From the NCBI RefSeq assembly GCF_032401055.1, contig NZ_CP135529.1, forward strand, positions 4,524,501 to 4,588,500: DNA of 64,000 nucleotides, in the 5' to 3' direction. A program made the position numbers and the translations under genes. This DNA is from Tardiphaga sp. 709 (GTDB lineage: Bacteria; Pseudomonadota; Alphaproteobacteria; Rhizobiales; Xanthobacteraceae). Positions within the stretch are counted from its first letter, which is position 1. Every line of letters begins with the position of its first letter. Below the pieces are notes generated by a model. It saw only the letters and a list, made by a program, of their open reading frames with translations, was not told the DNA's origin and searched no databases. Of this stretch, positions 16,421-24,922 are shown piece after piece.

Positions 16421-17743
16421 TCACTCGTGACGGTGCATCGCCGACTTGTGCTTGGTGTCGCGCATGGTGGCGTAAATCAGCAGCGACAGGAAGATCATGC
16501 CCGACAGATAATAGTAGAACCACTGTTCATGACCGATCTGCTTGAAGTACAGCGCGATCGCCGGCGCCGTTCCGCCGAAGATTGACACCGTCAGCGCATA
16601 GGGCACGCCGACGCCGAGGGCGCGGATATTGGTCGGGAACAGTTCGGCCTTCACCACCGCATTGATCGAGGTATAGCCGGCCACGAAGATCCAGGCGCCG
16701 CAGATCAGCAGGAACGCCATGAATGGCGACTTGGTGGTCTGCAGCGTGGTGAGGATCGGAACAGTCGCCAGCGTGCCGGCAACGCCGAAGAAGATCAGCA
16801 GCGGCTTGCGGCCGATGCGGTCGGAGATCGCGCCATAGATCGGCTGCAGCAGGCAGGCGAATATCAACGTGCCGAAGATCACCGTGGTGGTCTGGTCCGC
16901 GGTGAGGCCGACCGAGAGCTTGACGAAGGTCTGCATGTAGGTGGTGAAAGTATAGAACGCTGCGGTGCCGCCGGCGGTGAGGCCGACAACCAGCAGCAAT
17001 TCGCGCGGATAGGCCATCAGCGCGCGCAGCGAACCCATTGGCTTGGCCTGCTTCTTCGCTTCAACGAACTGGTCAGTCTCGTGCATGTCGCGACGCATCA
17101 CGGCGGTGAAGACCGCAAGACCAGCGCCGATCACGAACGGAATGCGCCAGCCCCAGTCCTTCAGCTCCTGCTCGGTGAGGAACACCTTCTGCAGCAGCAG
17201 GAGAACGATGATCGCGGTCAGCTGGCCGCCGATCAGCGTGACATACTGGAAGCTCGAATAGAAACCGCGATGCTTGGGATCGGCAACTTCCGAGAGATAG
17301 GTGGCGCTAGCGCCGTATTCGCCGCCGAGGCTGAGGCCTTCGATGATGCGTGCGAGCGCGAGCAGGATCGGTGCCGCGATGCCGATGGTGGCATAGGTCG
17401 GCGTGCAGGCGATGATCAGTGAGCCGAAACACATGCACAGGACCGAGATCGTCAGCGATATCCGACGGCCATAGGTGTCGGCGAGATAGCCGAACAGCCA
17501 TCCGCCGAGTGGCCGCATCAGGAAGGTGGCGGCAAACAGCACGGCCGCATTGAGCTGCTGAACGACGGGGTCGGAGTTCGGGAAGAAGGCCGGCGCGAAA
17601 TACAGGGCGAAGGCGGTGTAGGCGTAGAAGTCATACCATTCGACGAGATTGCCCATCGAGCCGATGAAGATCGCCTTGATGCGTTTCTTGGCGTCGTCGA
17701 AATGGAGTTTGCCGTCCGCCGGCGGTGCGAATGAATCTGCCAC
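16421..17743 (-). CDS. MHS-family MFS permease (KgtP-like)
   Basis: 440 residues with twelve hydrophobic segments. The metabolite:H+ symporter signature is plain: GNLVEWYDFYAYTAFALYFAP near residue 30, FLMRPLGGWLFGYLADTYGRR (about 75-95) and ARIIEGLSLGGEYGASATYL (about 130-150). KgtP, ProP and ShiA belong here; the close N-terminal match suggests a dicarboxylate such as 2-oxoglutarate. An amidase lies upstream on the same strand after a 270-base gap. A joint role in amide or acid uptake and hydrolysis is plausible but unproven. Confidence 0.88.
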   Translation of the reverse strand: MADSFAPPADGKLHFDDAKKRIKAIFIGSMGNLVEWYDFYAYTAFALYFAPAFFPNSDPVVQQLNAAVLFAATFLMRPLGGWLFGYLADTYGRRISLTISVLCMCFGSLIIACTPTYATIGIAAPILLALARIIEGLSLGGEYGASATYLSEVADPKHRGFYSSFQYVTLIGGQLTAIIVLLLLQKVFLTEQELKDWGWRIPFVIGAGLAVFTAVMRRDMHETDQFVEAKKQAKPMGSLRALMAYPRELLLVVGLTAGGTAAFYTFTTYMQTFVKLSVGLTADQTTTVIFGTLIFACLLQPIYGAISDRIGRKPLLIFFGVAGTLATVPILTTLQTTKSPFMAFLLICGAWIFVAGYTSINAVVKAELFPTNIRALGVGVPYALTVSIFGGTAPAIALYFKQIGHEQWFYYYLSGMIFLSLLIYATMRDTKHKSAMHRHE

Positions 17744-18015
17744 GTAGAACCCTCGTATTCCGTGAAATGAAATGCCCCGTTGCCACGCTCGGCACGAAAA
17801 GCCAATGCCGCGGAATGCATTGCTGCTGGCAGGATCGTTCAGTCAGGCGATGCCCGCATCCCGGTCGCGGCCACGCATGACTAGCCGCGATGTGCGACAA
17901 TGTGGCTTAGACAAAAGTCTATAGGGCAGTGGTACTCCGGGCGGTCCTGCCCAAAGGCATCGTCCTGGCTGGCACAAGGTCAGCCAGGACGAGCGAGTAT
18001 GAGGGCGGAGTTCCG

Positions 18016-19440
18016 TTACTTCGCCAGGCGCGGATCGATCGGCGTGGAGTCGCGCAGACCCAGGATGTCCTCCAGCACGCGTGCGCCGGCGAGCAGTGAG
18101 GCTTCGCCGCGCGGCGGGCCGACCACCTGCAATCCGACCGGCAGGCCGGTCGAGGTGAAGCCGCAGGGCATCGACAGCGCCGGGCAGCAGGTCAGCGTGA
18201 TCGCATAGACGATGCCCAGCCACTGCACGTAGTTGTCGAATTTGGTGCCGTTGCATTCGGCGAGATAACGCTGCTCGATCGGGAAGGGCGGCGTGATGGT
18301 CGCCGGGCACAGCAGCAGGTCGTATGTCTGGAAGAACTCGTAGGCCCGCGCCGCCAGCGTGACACGCTGCGCTTCCGCCTTCGCCAGGTCATCGACCGTG
18401 AGCTTCAGGCCCTGCTCGATGTTCCAGATTACTTCCGGCTTCAGCTGATCGCGCTTGTCGCGGAGCAGTTGGAGCTTCGAAATCGCGAAGTCGTAGGCGC
18501 GCAGCACATGGAAGCATTCGTGGGCTTCACGCAGGTCGGGATGCGCTTCCTCGACGGTGACGCCGGCGTCGGCGAATGCCATCGCTGCCTTGCGGGTGAT
18601 GGCGACCACTTCGGGATCGACCGGAGTGATGCCGAGATCCGGCGAATAGGCGATCCGCTTCGGCTTGGTGCCGGCGCGCACGGCGGAGCGGAATGAGGTC
18701 GGCAGTTTCGGCAGCGAGATCAGATCGGCAGGATGTTCGCCACTCATGGCGTCGAGCATCAGCGCGAGGTCTTCCACATTGCGGGCCATCGGGCCCTGCA
18801 CGCTCACCATCCGGGCGAGGGCCACGGAGGGCGTCGACGCTACGCGGCCGACGCTCGGACGCAGGCCGACGATGCCGCAGAAGCTGGCGGGGTTGCGCAG
18901 CGAGCCGCCCATGTCGGAGCCATGGGCAATCCACGCCGTGCCGCTGGCAAGTGCTGCCGCGGCGCCGCCGGATGAGCCGGCGGCCGACTTCGACAGGTCC
19001 CACGGATTCAGCGTCGCGCCGAACACTTCGTTGAACGTATTGGCACCGGCGCCGAATTCAGGCGTGTTGGATTTCGCATAGATCACGCCGCCGTTTTCTT
19101 CGAGGCGTTCGACCAGCACGTTGGACTTGGTCGGCACCACGTCCTTGTAGATCGGCGAGCCCTGCGTGGTGCGCACGCCGGCGACAGCGGTGAGATCCTT
19201 GATCGGCACCGGCAGGCCGGCAAGGATGCCGCGTTCGCCGAGCGGCTTCTTCATCAATTCCTTCGCGTGATCGCGGGCGCGATCGAAACACAGGATCGGC
19301 AGCGCGTTGACTTGGCCATCGACTTCCTTGATGCGGGCTTCCAGCGCGTCCAGCAGGTCGAGCGGCGTTACCGTCCCGGCATTGAGTTGATCGACCACGG
19401 CGCAGGCCGTTGCTTTGATGAGGTCTTGCTGAGAGGCCAC
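18016..19440 (-). CDS. Amidase signature family amidase
   Basis: 474 residues from the GTG at 19440, chosen because GGAGA lies 6 bases upstream and because the reading frame further upstream (to 19971) resembles nothing. The amidase-signature triad is visible: Lys81 (LPVPIKDLTAV), the cis-Ser156 in the glycine-serine-rich segment (AAGSSGGAAAALASG) and the nucleophile Ser180 (GSDMGGSLRNPA). It hydrolyses a carboxamide to acid and ammonia in the cytoplasm. It is divergent from a kynurenine-formamidase-like hydrolase and upstream of an MHS permease, suggesting a small amide-catabolism locus; the substrate is unknown. Confidence 0.88.
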   Translation of the reverse strand: MASQQDLIKATACAVVDQLNAGTVTPLDLLDALEARIKEVDGQVNALPILCFDRARDHAKELMKKPLGERGILAGLPVPIKDLTAVAGVRTTQGSPIYKDVVPTKSNVLVERLEENGGVIYAKSNTPEFGAGANTFNEVFGATLNPWDLSKSAAGSSGGAAAALASGTAWIAHGSDMGGSLRNPASFCGIVGLRPSVGRVASTPSVALARMVSVQGPMARNVEDLALMLDAMSGEHPADLISLPKLPTSFRSAVRAGTKPKRIAYSPDLGITPVDPEVVAITRKAAMAFADAGVTVEEAHPDLREAHECFHVLRAYDFAISKLQLLRDKRDQLKPEVIWNIEQGLKLTVDDLAKAEAQRVTLAARAYEFFQTYDLLLCPATITPPFPIEQRYLAECNGTKFDNYVQWLGIVYAITLTCCPALSMPCGFTSTGLPVGLQVVGPPRGEASLLAGARVLEDILGLRDSTPIDPRLAK

Positions 19441-19587
19441 GCACGTCTCCAATTTCGGATGCAGAGCAATTCGTATGCTTGGGATGTCGATCCCGACGTA
19501 GCCGTGTAGACCATTTTCTGGATAAATGGGACTCGCAGGCCAGATCTCTTTCACCCAAGTCGCCTCACACAATGCAGGGATGCAACC

Positions 19588-20433
19588 ATGAGTAAGCCTT
19601 TCGGCGATTCCAACTGGCGCGCGATGACGCGCGAGCAGCTCGATGCCGGTCTGAACAACTCGACCGCCGTTGCAGGCAGCGCCGATATCACTGCCGGATG
19701 GGGCCAGCGCTCCGACGCGATGAAGGCGAAGTATCCCGCGCATCTCGACGTCGCCTATGGTCCGCGCGAGCGCAACAAGTTCGATTTCATCAAGGCCGCC
19801 GACGGCGGGCCGACACTGCTGCTGATTCATGGCGGCTACTGGCAGATGCGCTCGAAGGATTTCTTCACCTGCTTCGCTGCAGGTCCCATCGCCCACGGCA
19901 TCAACGTCGCTGCGATTGGTTACACGCTGGCGCCGGATGCGACGCTGGAGGAGATCGTGGCCGAGATGCATGCCGGCGTCGATGCGCTCGTCGACAAGCT
20001 TCCGTCACTGGGCGGCGATCCGAACCGCATCGTGGTGTCCGGTTGGTCCGCCGGCGGTCATCTCACCTCGACGACGCTGTCGCATCCGAAGGTGAAGGGC
20101 GGTGTCGCCATCTCGGGCATCTACGATCTCGAGCCGATCCGCGCGTCCTATCTGAACGAGAAGCTCAAGCTCGACGAGGCGATGTCGAAGCGGCAGTCGC
20201 CGCTGCTGCAGGATGGCGGCCCGAACAAGCCGCTGGCACTGGTGGTCGGCGGCGCCGAGTTGCCGATTCTGCGCCAGCAGACGGCGGACCTTGCCGTGCA
20301 TCGGGCAAAGTACGGTCTGCCGGTGACTTATGAGGAGATCCCGGGCGCGGATCACTTCTCGATCATGAAAGAACTGGAATCGCCGACCGGGCGGATCACG
20401 ACGCTGATCAAGGAATTGGTCGCGCGGATTTAA
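19588..20433 (+). CDS. Alpha/beta hydrolase, kynurenine-formamidase-like
   Basis: 281 residues. The oxyanion segment LLLIHGGYWQMRSKD and the nucleophile elbow GWSAGGH (Ser about 152) are typical of the esterase/arylformamidase group. A late His (GADHFSIMKELE) completes the triad. Bacterial members hydrolyse N-formylkynurenine or related carbamate and formamide bonds. No kynureninase or tryptophan dioxygenase gene is nearby, so that assignment is not secure. It is divergent from the amidase, with which it may share a substrate pathway. Confidence 0.85.
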   Translation: MSKPFGDSNWRAMTREQLDAGLNNSTAVAGSADITAGWGQRSDAMKAKYPAHLDVAYGPRERNKFDFIKAADGGPTLLLIHGGYWQMRSKDFFTCFAAGPIAHGINVAAIGYTLAPDATLEEIVAEMHAGVDALVDKLPSLGGDPNRIVVSGWSAGGHLTSTTLSHPKVKGGVAISGIYDLEPIRASYLNEKLKLDEAMSKRQSPLLQDGGPNKPLALVVGGAELPILRQQTADLAVHRAKYGLPVTYEEIPGADHFSIMKELESPTGRITTLIKELVARI

Positions 20434-20467
20434 AATCAGACCAGCAACCTGAATATGCGAGACGTCT

Positions 20468-20500
20468 CCCGGCGCCGCTCGTCAGCGCCGGGATTGTTTT
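20468..20500 (+). terminator. Intrinsic terminator after alpha/beta hydrolase gene
   Basis: CCCGGCGC/GCGCCGGG perfect 8-bp stem with a 9-base loop, followed by ATTGTTTT, 34 bases after the hydrolase stop. It sits between two convergent genes and ends just before the SDR stop codon. Confidence 0.75.
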
Positions 20501-20502
20501 GT

Positions 20503-21258
20503 CTACAGCCCCTGTCCGCCCGACACCTCGATCCGCTGCGCGTTCACCCAGCGATTGTCCTCCGATAGCAGGCTCGCGATCATCGGTCCGATATCGTCGG
20601 GCAGGCCGACGCGGCCAAGGGCGGTCATGCCGGCTATCGTCTTGTTGATGTCCGGATTGTCACGCACGGCACCGCCGCCGAAATCGGTTTCGATTGCGCC
20701 GGGCGCGACCGTATTCACGGTGATCCGGCGGCTGCCCAATTCCTTGGCCATATACATCGTCATGACCTCAATGGCGCCCTTCATCGCGGCATAAGCAGCA
20801 TAGCCGGGGAAACACATGCGGGTCAGCCCGGACGACAGGTTCACGATGCGGCCGCCGTCTGCGATCAGTGGCAGCAGTGCCTGCGTGAGAAAGAACACGC
20901 CCTTGAAATGGACGTTCACCAGCCCGTCGAACTGCGCCTCGGTGGTGTCGGAGATCAGTGCATAATCGCCGTGTCCGGCATTGTTCACGAGATGGTCGAA
21001 CGTCTCGCGCGACCAGGTTTCGCGCAGCGCTGTTCGCAGACGACCAGCAAAGTTGGCGAGGCCGGCAATCTTGCCGGTGTCGAGTTGCAGCGCCACCGCC
21101 TTGCGGCCCATGCGCTGGATTTCAGAGACGACAGCCTGTGCGTCTTCGCTGCGGCTTTGATAGGTGAGGACAACATCGCCGCCGTGACGGGCGATGTTGA
21201 GAGCGGTATTGCGGCCGAGACCGCGGCTGGCGCCGGTAACGAGGGTAATCTTGGTCAT
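20503..21258 (-). CDS. Short-chain dehydrogenase/reductase
   Basis: 251 residues from the ATG at 21258, which has AGGAG seven bases upstream; the longer frame from 21282 was rejected. Classical SDR motifs are present: TGASRGLG (cofactor loop), NNAGHGDYA, catalytic Ser in VNLSSGL, and YAAMK with Tyr and Lys. The cofactor is likely NADP(H). The substrate is unknown. An AraC regulator is divergent from it, 133 bases away, and probably controls it. Confidence 0.9.
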   Translation of the reverse strand: MTKITLVTGASRGLGRNTALNIARHGGDVVLTYQSRSEDAQAVVSEIQRMGRKAVALQLDTGKIAGLANFAGRLRTALRETWSRETFDHLVNNAGHGDYALISDTTEAQFDGLVNVHFKGVFFLTQALLPLIADGGRIVNLSSGLTRMCFPGYAAYAAMKGAIEVMTMYMAKELGSRRITVNTVAPGAIETDFGGGAVRDNPDINKTIAGMTALGRVGLPDDIGPMIASLLSEDNRWVNAQRIEVSGGQGL

Positions 21259-21391
21259 GGTCAGCTCCTGTGGTGTGACCATTCCGATATCGCCCCGACG
21301 AACCGGGGCTAGTTGCCCGAAGCTCGACGTTCCTTGCCTAATCCTCCAAAATCATGTGCTGGCGCATTTACGATGATGTAGGCTGAGCCTC

Positions 21392-22282
21392 ATGACCACG
21401 CTTCTCAATGCCGTTCGCCGTTACACAGAGACCCATGCCGACAGTGCCGGCATCGCGATCACGCCGATCCTGGGCCTTGCAGCCGTGCGCGCAACCACAC
21501 CCAGCGACATTGTCCACGCGATCTTCCAGCCGCTGATCTGCCTCGTCGTGCAGGGCACCAAGCATGTGACCATGGGGACGGAGAGTTTTGTCTTCGCTGC
21601 CGGGGATTCGCTGATCATCACGGCCGATGTTCCGATCGTCAGTCAGATCACACGGGCGAGCATTGCCGCGCCCTATCTCTCGCTGGTGTTCGAACTTGAT
21701 CCGGCCGTGATCGCCGAACTGGTTGTCGAGATGAAAGCGGAGCCAAGCGCCGATCTCGCGCGTGTCCGGGTCGAGCCCACCGATGCCGAAGTTGCGGACG
21801 CGGCGTTGCGGCTGATGCGCTTGCTTGATCGTCCGGCGTCATTGCCGGTGCTGCGCGCGCAGCTGGTGCGGGAGATGCATTACTGGCTGCTGGCTGGTCG
21901 CCATGGGCCGGCGATCCGACGGCTTGGCTGGCCGGACAGCCACGCGCAGCGTGTCGCGCGCGCGGTCGCGGTATTGCGCACCGAGTTTGCGCGGCCGGTG
22001 CTGGTCGAGCGTCTCGCAGATGTTGCGGGCATGAGCCCGTCGTCATTCCACCAGCATTTTCGCACAGTGACGTCGCTCACGCCGCTGCAGTTTCAGAAAC
22101 GGTTGCGCCTGATCGAGGCGCGGCGGCTGATGTTGTGGGAAGGCGCGGCCGCGAGCAGCGCAGCCTTCGCCGTCGGTTATGAGAGCGTGCCGCAGTTCAC
22201 CCGGGAATATGGCCGCATGTTCGGCGCACCGCCGGCACGCGATATCGAGGCAGCGCGGGAGAAAGCGCGCGCTGTGGCGTGA
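21392..22282 (+). CDS. AraC family regulator with AraC_N domain
   Basis: 296 residues. The N-terminal half matches the AraC_N type (LICLVVQGTKHVTMGTESFVFAAGDSLIITADVPIVSQI). The C-terminal ~100 residues carry two helix-turn-helix units (LADVAGMSPSSFHQHFRTVTSLTPLQFQKRLRL and ...FAVGYESVPQFTREYGRMFGAPPARD). This subgroup is commonly found divergent from SDR or alcohol dehydrogenase genes, as here, and is presumed to activate them. Its stop lies 20 bases before the displaced polyprenyl-synthase tail described below. Confidence 0.9.
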   Translation: MTTLLNAVRRYTETHADSAGIAITPILGLAAVRATTPSDIVHAIFQPLICLVVQGTKHVTMGTESFVFAAGDSLIITADVPIVSQITRASIAAPYLSLVFELDPAVIAELVVEMKAEPSADLARVRVEPTDAEVADAALRLMRLLDRPASLPVLRAQLVREMHYWLLAGRHGPAIRRLGWPDSHAQRVARAVAVLRTEFARPVLVERLADVAGMSPSSFHQHFRTVTSLTPLQFQKRLRLIEARRLMLWEGAAASSAAFAVGYESVPQFTREYGRMFGAPPARDIEAAREKARAVA

Positions 22283-22301
22283 TCGTGAGCGTGAAGGCGC
22301 C

Positions 22302-22400
22302 TTAGTGCGTCCGTGCCAGGCAGAACGCCACGACCTGCTCCAGTGCAGTCTTCATCGGCGATGACGGGAACAGCGCCAACGCGTCAACGGCCATGGCGCC
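22302..22400 (-). pseudogene. Displaced 3' tail of polyprenyl diphosphate synthase gene
   Basis: 99 bases encode, on the minus strand, the last 32 residues and stop of the polyprenyl synthase found complete at 24824-25834 (...MKTALEQVVAFCLARTH). Nucleotide identity to 24824-24922 is 90/99, and all nine differences are synonymous, so the two peptides are identical. Upstream similarity fades within about 8 codons (SRTQHR against NRAQHY). With the intact copy it brackets a 2.4-kb cassette. It cannot be expressed as a useful protein and appears to be the relic of an insertion. Confidence 0.88.
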
Positions 22401-22417
22401 GCGATGCTGCGTGCGGC

Positions 22418-22849
22418 TCATTCGATTGCGGCGACGCGAATGGGCCGTGTTCCGACCGGTGCGCCTGTCACGCGGTCGATGGTAACGGGATCGATCTCGG
22501 TGCCGCGCTCTGCGTCGAAGAACCGGGTGACGTCGCCCCCGCCGCGATGCTTGCGTCCCCATGCGCCGATCGCAAACAACACCGGCAGAAAGTCGCGGCC
22601 CGCTTCCGTCAGCACATATTCGTCCCGTGGCGGACGGTCGGAATAGCGGCGTTTCTCCAGCATTCCTTCGTCGGTCAGGGCTGACAACCGCCCCGTCAGC
22701 ATCGTCGGCGCGATCCCGAGACTTTTGCGGAAATCATCGAAACGGGTCAGCCCCGCATGGGCGTCGCGCATGATCAGCATGCTCCATGCGTCCCCCACAA
22801 TCGCGAGGCTGCGGGCGATCAGGCATGGCTGGTCCGAAAAATTCTTCAT
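22418..22849 (-). CDS. HxlR family (DUF24) transcriptional regulator
   Basis: 143 residues. The HxlR winged-helix core is visible: CLIARSLAIVGDAWSMLIMRDAHAGLTRFDDFRKSLGIAPTMLTGRLSALTDEGML, with a conserved N-terminal-side Cys (Cys9). HxlR proteins such as YodB and QorR sense quinones, aldehydes or disulfide stress through that cysteine. It is divergent from an SDR gene and an MDR reductase gene, and the spacer contains a perfect palindrome. It is the regulator of the cassette bracketed by the polyprenyl-synthase tail repeats. Confidence 0.92.
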   Translation of the reverse strand: MKNFSDQPCLIARSLAIVGDAWSMLIMRDAHAGLTRFDDFRKSLGIAPTMLTGRLSALTDEGMLEKRRYSDRPPRDEYVLTEAGRDFLPVLFAIGAWGRKHRGGGDVTRFFDAERGTEIDPVTIDRVTGAPVGTRPIRVAAIE

Positions 22850-22872
22850 GTCGATATCTTTTTAGTAGTGAC

Positions 22873-22893
22873 TTACTATTAATTCGATAGTAA
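22873..22893. promoter_or_regulatory. Candidate HxlR operator
   Basis: Perfect inverted repeat TTACTAT-N7-ATAGTAA in the hxlR-SDR divergent spacer. It is preceded by a second partial repeat (AGTAGTGACTTACT). TACT/AGTA-type inverted repeats are typical of HxlR/DUF24 regulators. Binding is inferred from symmetry and position. Confidence 0.55.
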
Positions 22894-22938
22894 CTGACTG
22901 TTCATCGATGTTCCATGCGAAAATGAAAGCGGAAGCCG

Positions 22939-23754
22939 ATGAGCAAGACAGAACGCGGCATTGCCCTGGTAACGGGAGCTTCCTCCGGTATCGGGCTAGT
23001 GACCGCCCGAGCGCTGCAGCGCGATGGCTACCGTGTCTTCGGCACCAGCCGAAAGCCGATGCCCGATACCTCGGACGGGATCACCATGCTGATCTGCGAC
23101 GTGATCGACGATGCCTCCGTGCAGAGCGTCGTTGACGAGGTTCAAAGCCGCGCCGGGCGGATTGATCTTCTCGTCAACAATGCCGGGATCGGACTGTTGG
23201 GCGGTGCTGAGGAATCCACGACGGCACAGGCGAAAGCCGTGTTCGACGTGAACGTGTTCGGCACCATACGCGTGACAAATGCGGTTCTGCCCGTGATGAG
23301 ACGGCAGGGCAGAGGCCGGATCATAAACCTCAGCTCCATACTCGGACTGATTCCCGCGCCCTATAACGCACTCTACGCATCGACCAAGCACGCCATCGAA
23401 GGCTATTCCGAATCGCTTGACCACGAAGTGCGAACGCAGGGCATCCGCATCGTGCTTGTCGAGCCCGGTGTGACCCGCACGTCCTTCGAAGAGAACATCA
23501 CGCGACCGGACCGGCCGCTTGCGGTTTACGATACGGTTCGCACCGACGCGGAGAAGCTGATGCGCGAGATCGTTGCGAAGGGCGATGCACCCGAAGTCGT
23601 CGCCAAAACTGTCGTCAGGGCGGCCAATGCGGGATCGCCCAAGAGACGCTACACCGCTGGAAAAGCTGCAGGACAAGTCCGCTTTCTGCGCCGCTTCCTG
23701 CCCGAGTCCTTCGTCGACAACGCTCTTCGGAAATTCAACGGGCTTCCCGCATAA
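22939..23754 (+). CDS. Short-chain dehydrogenase/reductase of HxlR cassette
   Basis: 271 residues. SDR motifs: TGASSGIG, NNAGIGLLG, NLSSILG with catalytic Ser, and YASTK with Tyr and Lys. The C-terminal extension (LRRFLPESFVDNALRKFNGLPA) is typical of the retinol-dehydrogenase-like SDRs often annotated simply as oxidoreductase. It is 57 bases upstream of the MDR reductase on the same strand and divergent from the HxlR regulator, making a compact electrophile or aldehyde response unit. The substrate is unknown. Confidence 0.9.
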   Translation: MSKTERGIALVTGASSGIGLVTARALQRDGYRVFGTSRKPMPDTSDGITMLICDVIDDASVQSVVDEVQSRAGRIDLLVNNAGIGLLGGAEESTTAQAKAVFDVNVFGTIRVTNAVLPVMRRQGRGRIINLSSILGLIPAPYNALYASTKHAIEGYSESLDHEVRTQGIRIVLVEPGVTRTSFEENITRPDRPLAVYDTVRTDAEKLMREIVAKGDAPEVVAKTVVRAANAGSPKRRYTAGKAAGQVRFLRRFLPESFVDNALRKFNGLPA

Positions 23755-23811
23755 GCTTGTATCGCCGCATGGCTCGCGCTGCCGGCTGCCACAGAAACGA
23801 AAGTTAGTCCG

Positions 23812-24813
23812 ATGAAATCATTCTTGATCGATCGCTATAAGAAAGGCGGCGCTCTGCGTCTGGCCAACGTGCCGGAACCGGAGGTGCAGGACACTGATGT
23901 CCTGGTCCGGGTTCACGCCACAGCTGTGAACCTGCTGGATTCCAAGCTTCGGGATGGAGAGTTCAAGCTCATTCTTCCCTATCGTCCACCTTTTATCCTG
24001 GGTCACGACGTCGCCGGAACGGTTGTCAGGACAGGACCGAAGGCCCGTCGGTTCAAGGTGGGCGACGAGGTCTACGCGCGGCCGCGCGATCATCGAATCG
24101 GTACTTTCGCCGAGTTCATCGCCATCAATGAGGCCGACGTGGCGCTGAAGCCGAAAAACCTCAGCATGACGGAAGCGGCATCCATCCCGCTGGTGGGGCT
24201 GACGGCGTGGCAGGCGCTGGTCGAAGTGGGCAAGGTGAAGCCCGGCCAGAAGGTCTTCATTCAAGCCGGCTCCGGCGGTGTCGGGACTTTTGCCGTCCAG
24301 CTCGCCAAGCATCTCGGCGCGACAGTTGCGACGACGACCAGCGCAAAGAATGCCGAACTGGTCAAAAGTCTCGGGGCGGATGTGGTCATTGACTACAACA
24401 CACAGGATATCGAGAAGGTCCTGTCTGGCTACGATCTTGTGCTGAACAGTCAGGATTCAAAGACGCTCGATAAATCTCTGGGTGTACTCAAGCCGGGTGG
24501 CCAGCTTATCTCTATTTCCGGTCCGCCAGATCCGGCCTTCGCCGCGGAAGCTGGTCTGAACCTGTTCCTGAAACTGGTCATAGGCCTGCTGAGCCGTGGC
24601 GTGAGGAAAAAGGCCAAGCGCCTCGGCATACGCTATTCATTCCTGTTCATGCGCGCGCAGGGGCAGCAGTTGAGTGAGATTACGTCCCTGATCGAAGCCG
24701 GCGTGATCCGCCCGGTCGTCGATAAGGTGTTCCCGTTCGAGAGCACCGGGGATGCACTGGCCTATGTCGAGACCGGCCGTGCGAAGGGGAAGGTTGTCAT
24801 AGTGGTGCAGTGA
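23812..24813 (+). CDS. MDR-family NADP-dependent (quinone) oxidoreductase
   Basis: 333 residues, medium-chain dehydrogenase/reductase fold without the zinc-ligand set. The GroES-like half contains LGHDVAGTVVRTGPKARRFKVGDEVYARP. The Rossmann half contains VFIQAGSGGVGTFAVQLAKHLGA (GxGGVG loop) and a later TTTSAKN NADP-site segment. It resembles quinone/enone reductases (Qor-like). It follows the SDR and is the last gene of the HxlR cassette. It ends 10 bases before the stop of the convergent polyprenyl synthase gene. Confidence 0.9.
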   Translation: MKSFLIDRYKKGGALRLANVPEPEVQDTDVLVRVHATAVNLLDSKLRDGEFKLILPYRPPFILGHDVAGTVVRTGPKARRFKVGDEVYARPRDHRIGTFAEFIAINEADVALKPKNLSMTEAASIPLVGLTAWQALVEVGKVKPGQKVFIQAGSGGVGTFAVQLAKHLGATVATTTSAKNAELVKSLGADVVIDYNTQDIEKVLSGYDLVLNSQDSKTLDKSLGVLKPGGQLISISGPPDPAFAAEAGLNLFLKLVIGLLSRGVRKKAKRLGIRYSFLFMRAQGQQLSEITSLIEAGVIRPVVDKVFPFESTGDALAYVETGRAKGKVVIVVQ

Positions 24814-24823
24814 CGTCTGGCCC

Positions 24824-24922
24824 TTAGTGCGTGCGGGCCAGGCAGAACGCCACGACCTGCTCCAGTGCAGTCTTCATCGGTGACGACGGAAACAGTGCCA
24901 GCGCATCGACGGCCATGGCGCC
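24824..24922. repeat. Direct-repeat partner of 22302-22400
   Basis: The functional 3' end of the polyprenyl synthase gene, 91% identical to 22302-22400 and in the same orientation. The two copies bound the 2,423-base HxlR-SDR-MDR segment (22401-24823). Confidence 0.88.

Noticed and set aside
19441-19971. Upstream extension of the amidase reading frame
   Set aside because: The extra ~177 residues overlap the divergent hydrolase gene and resemble nothing; a GTG with a good ribosome binding site lies at 19440.
22302-22562. 86-residue minus-strand frame ending in the polyprenyl-synthase tail
   Set aside because: It overlaps the HxlR gene in another frame; only the last 32 codons are meaningful, as a relic.
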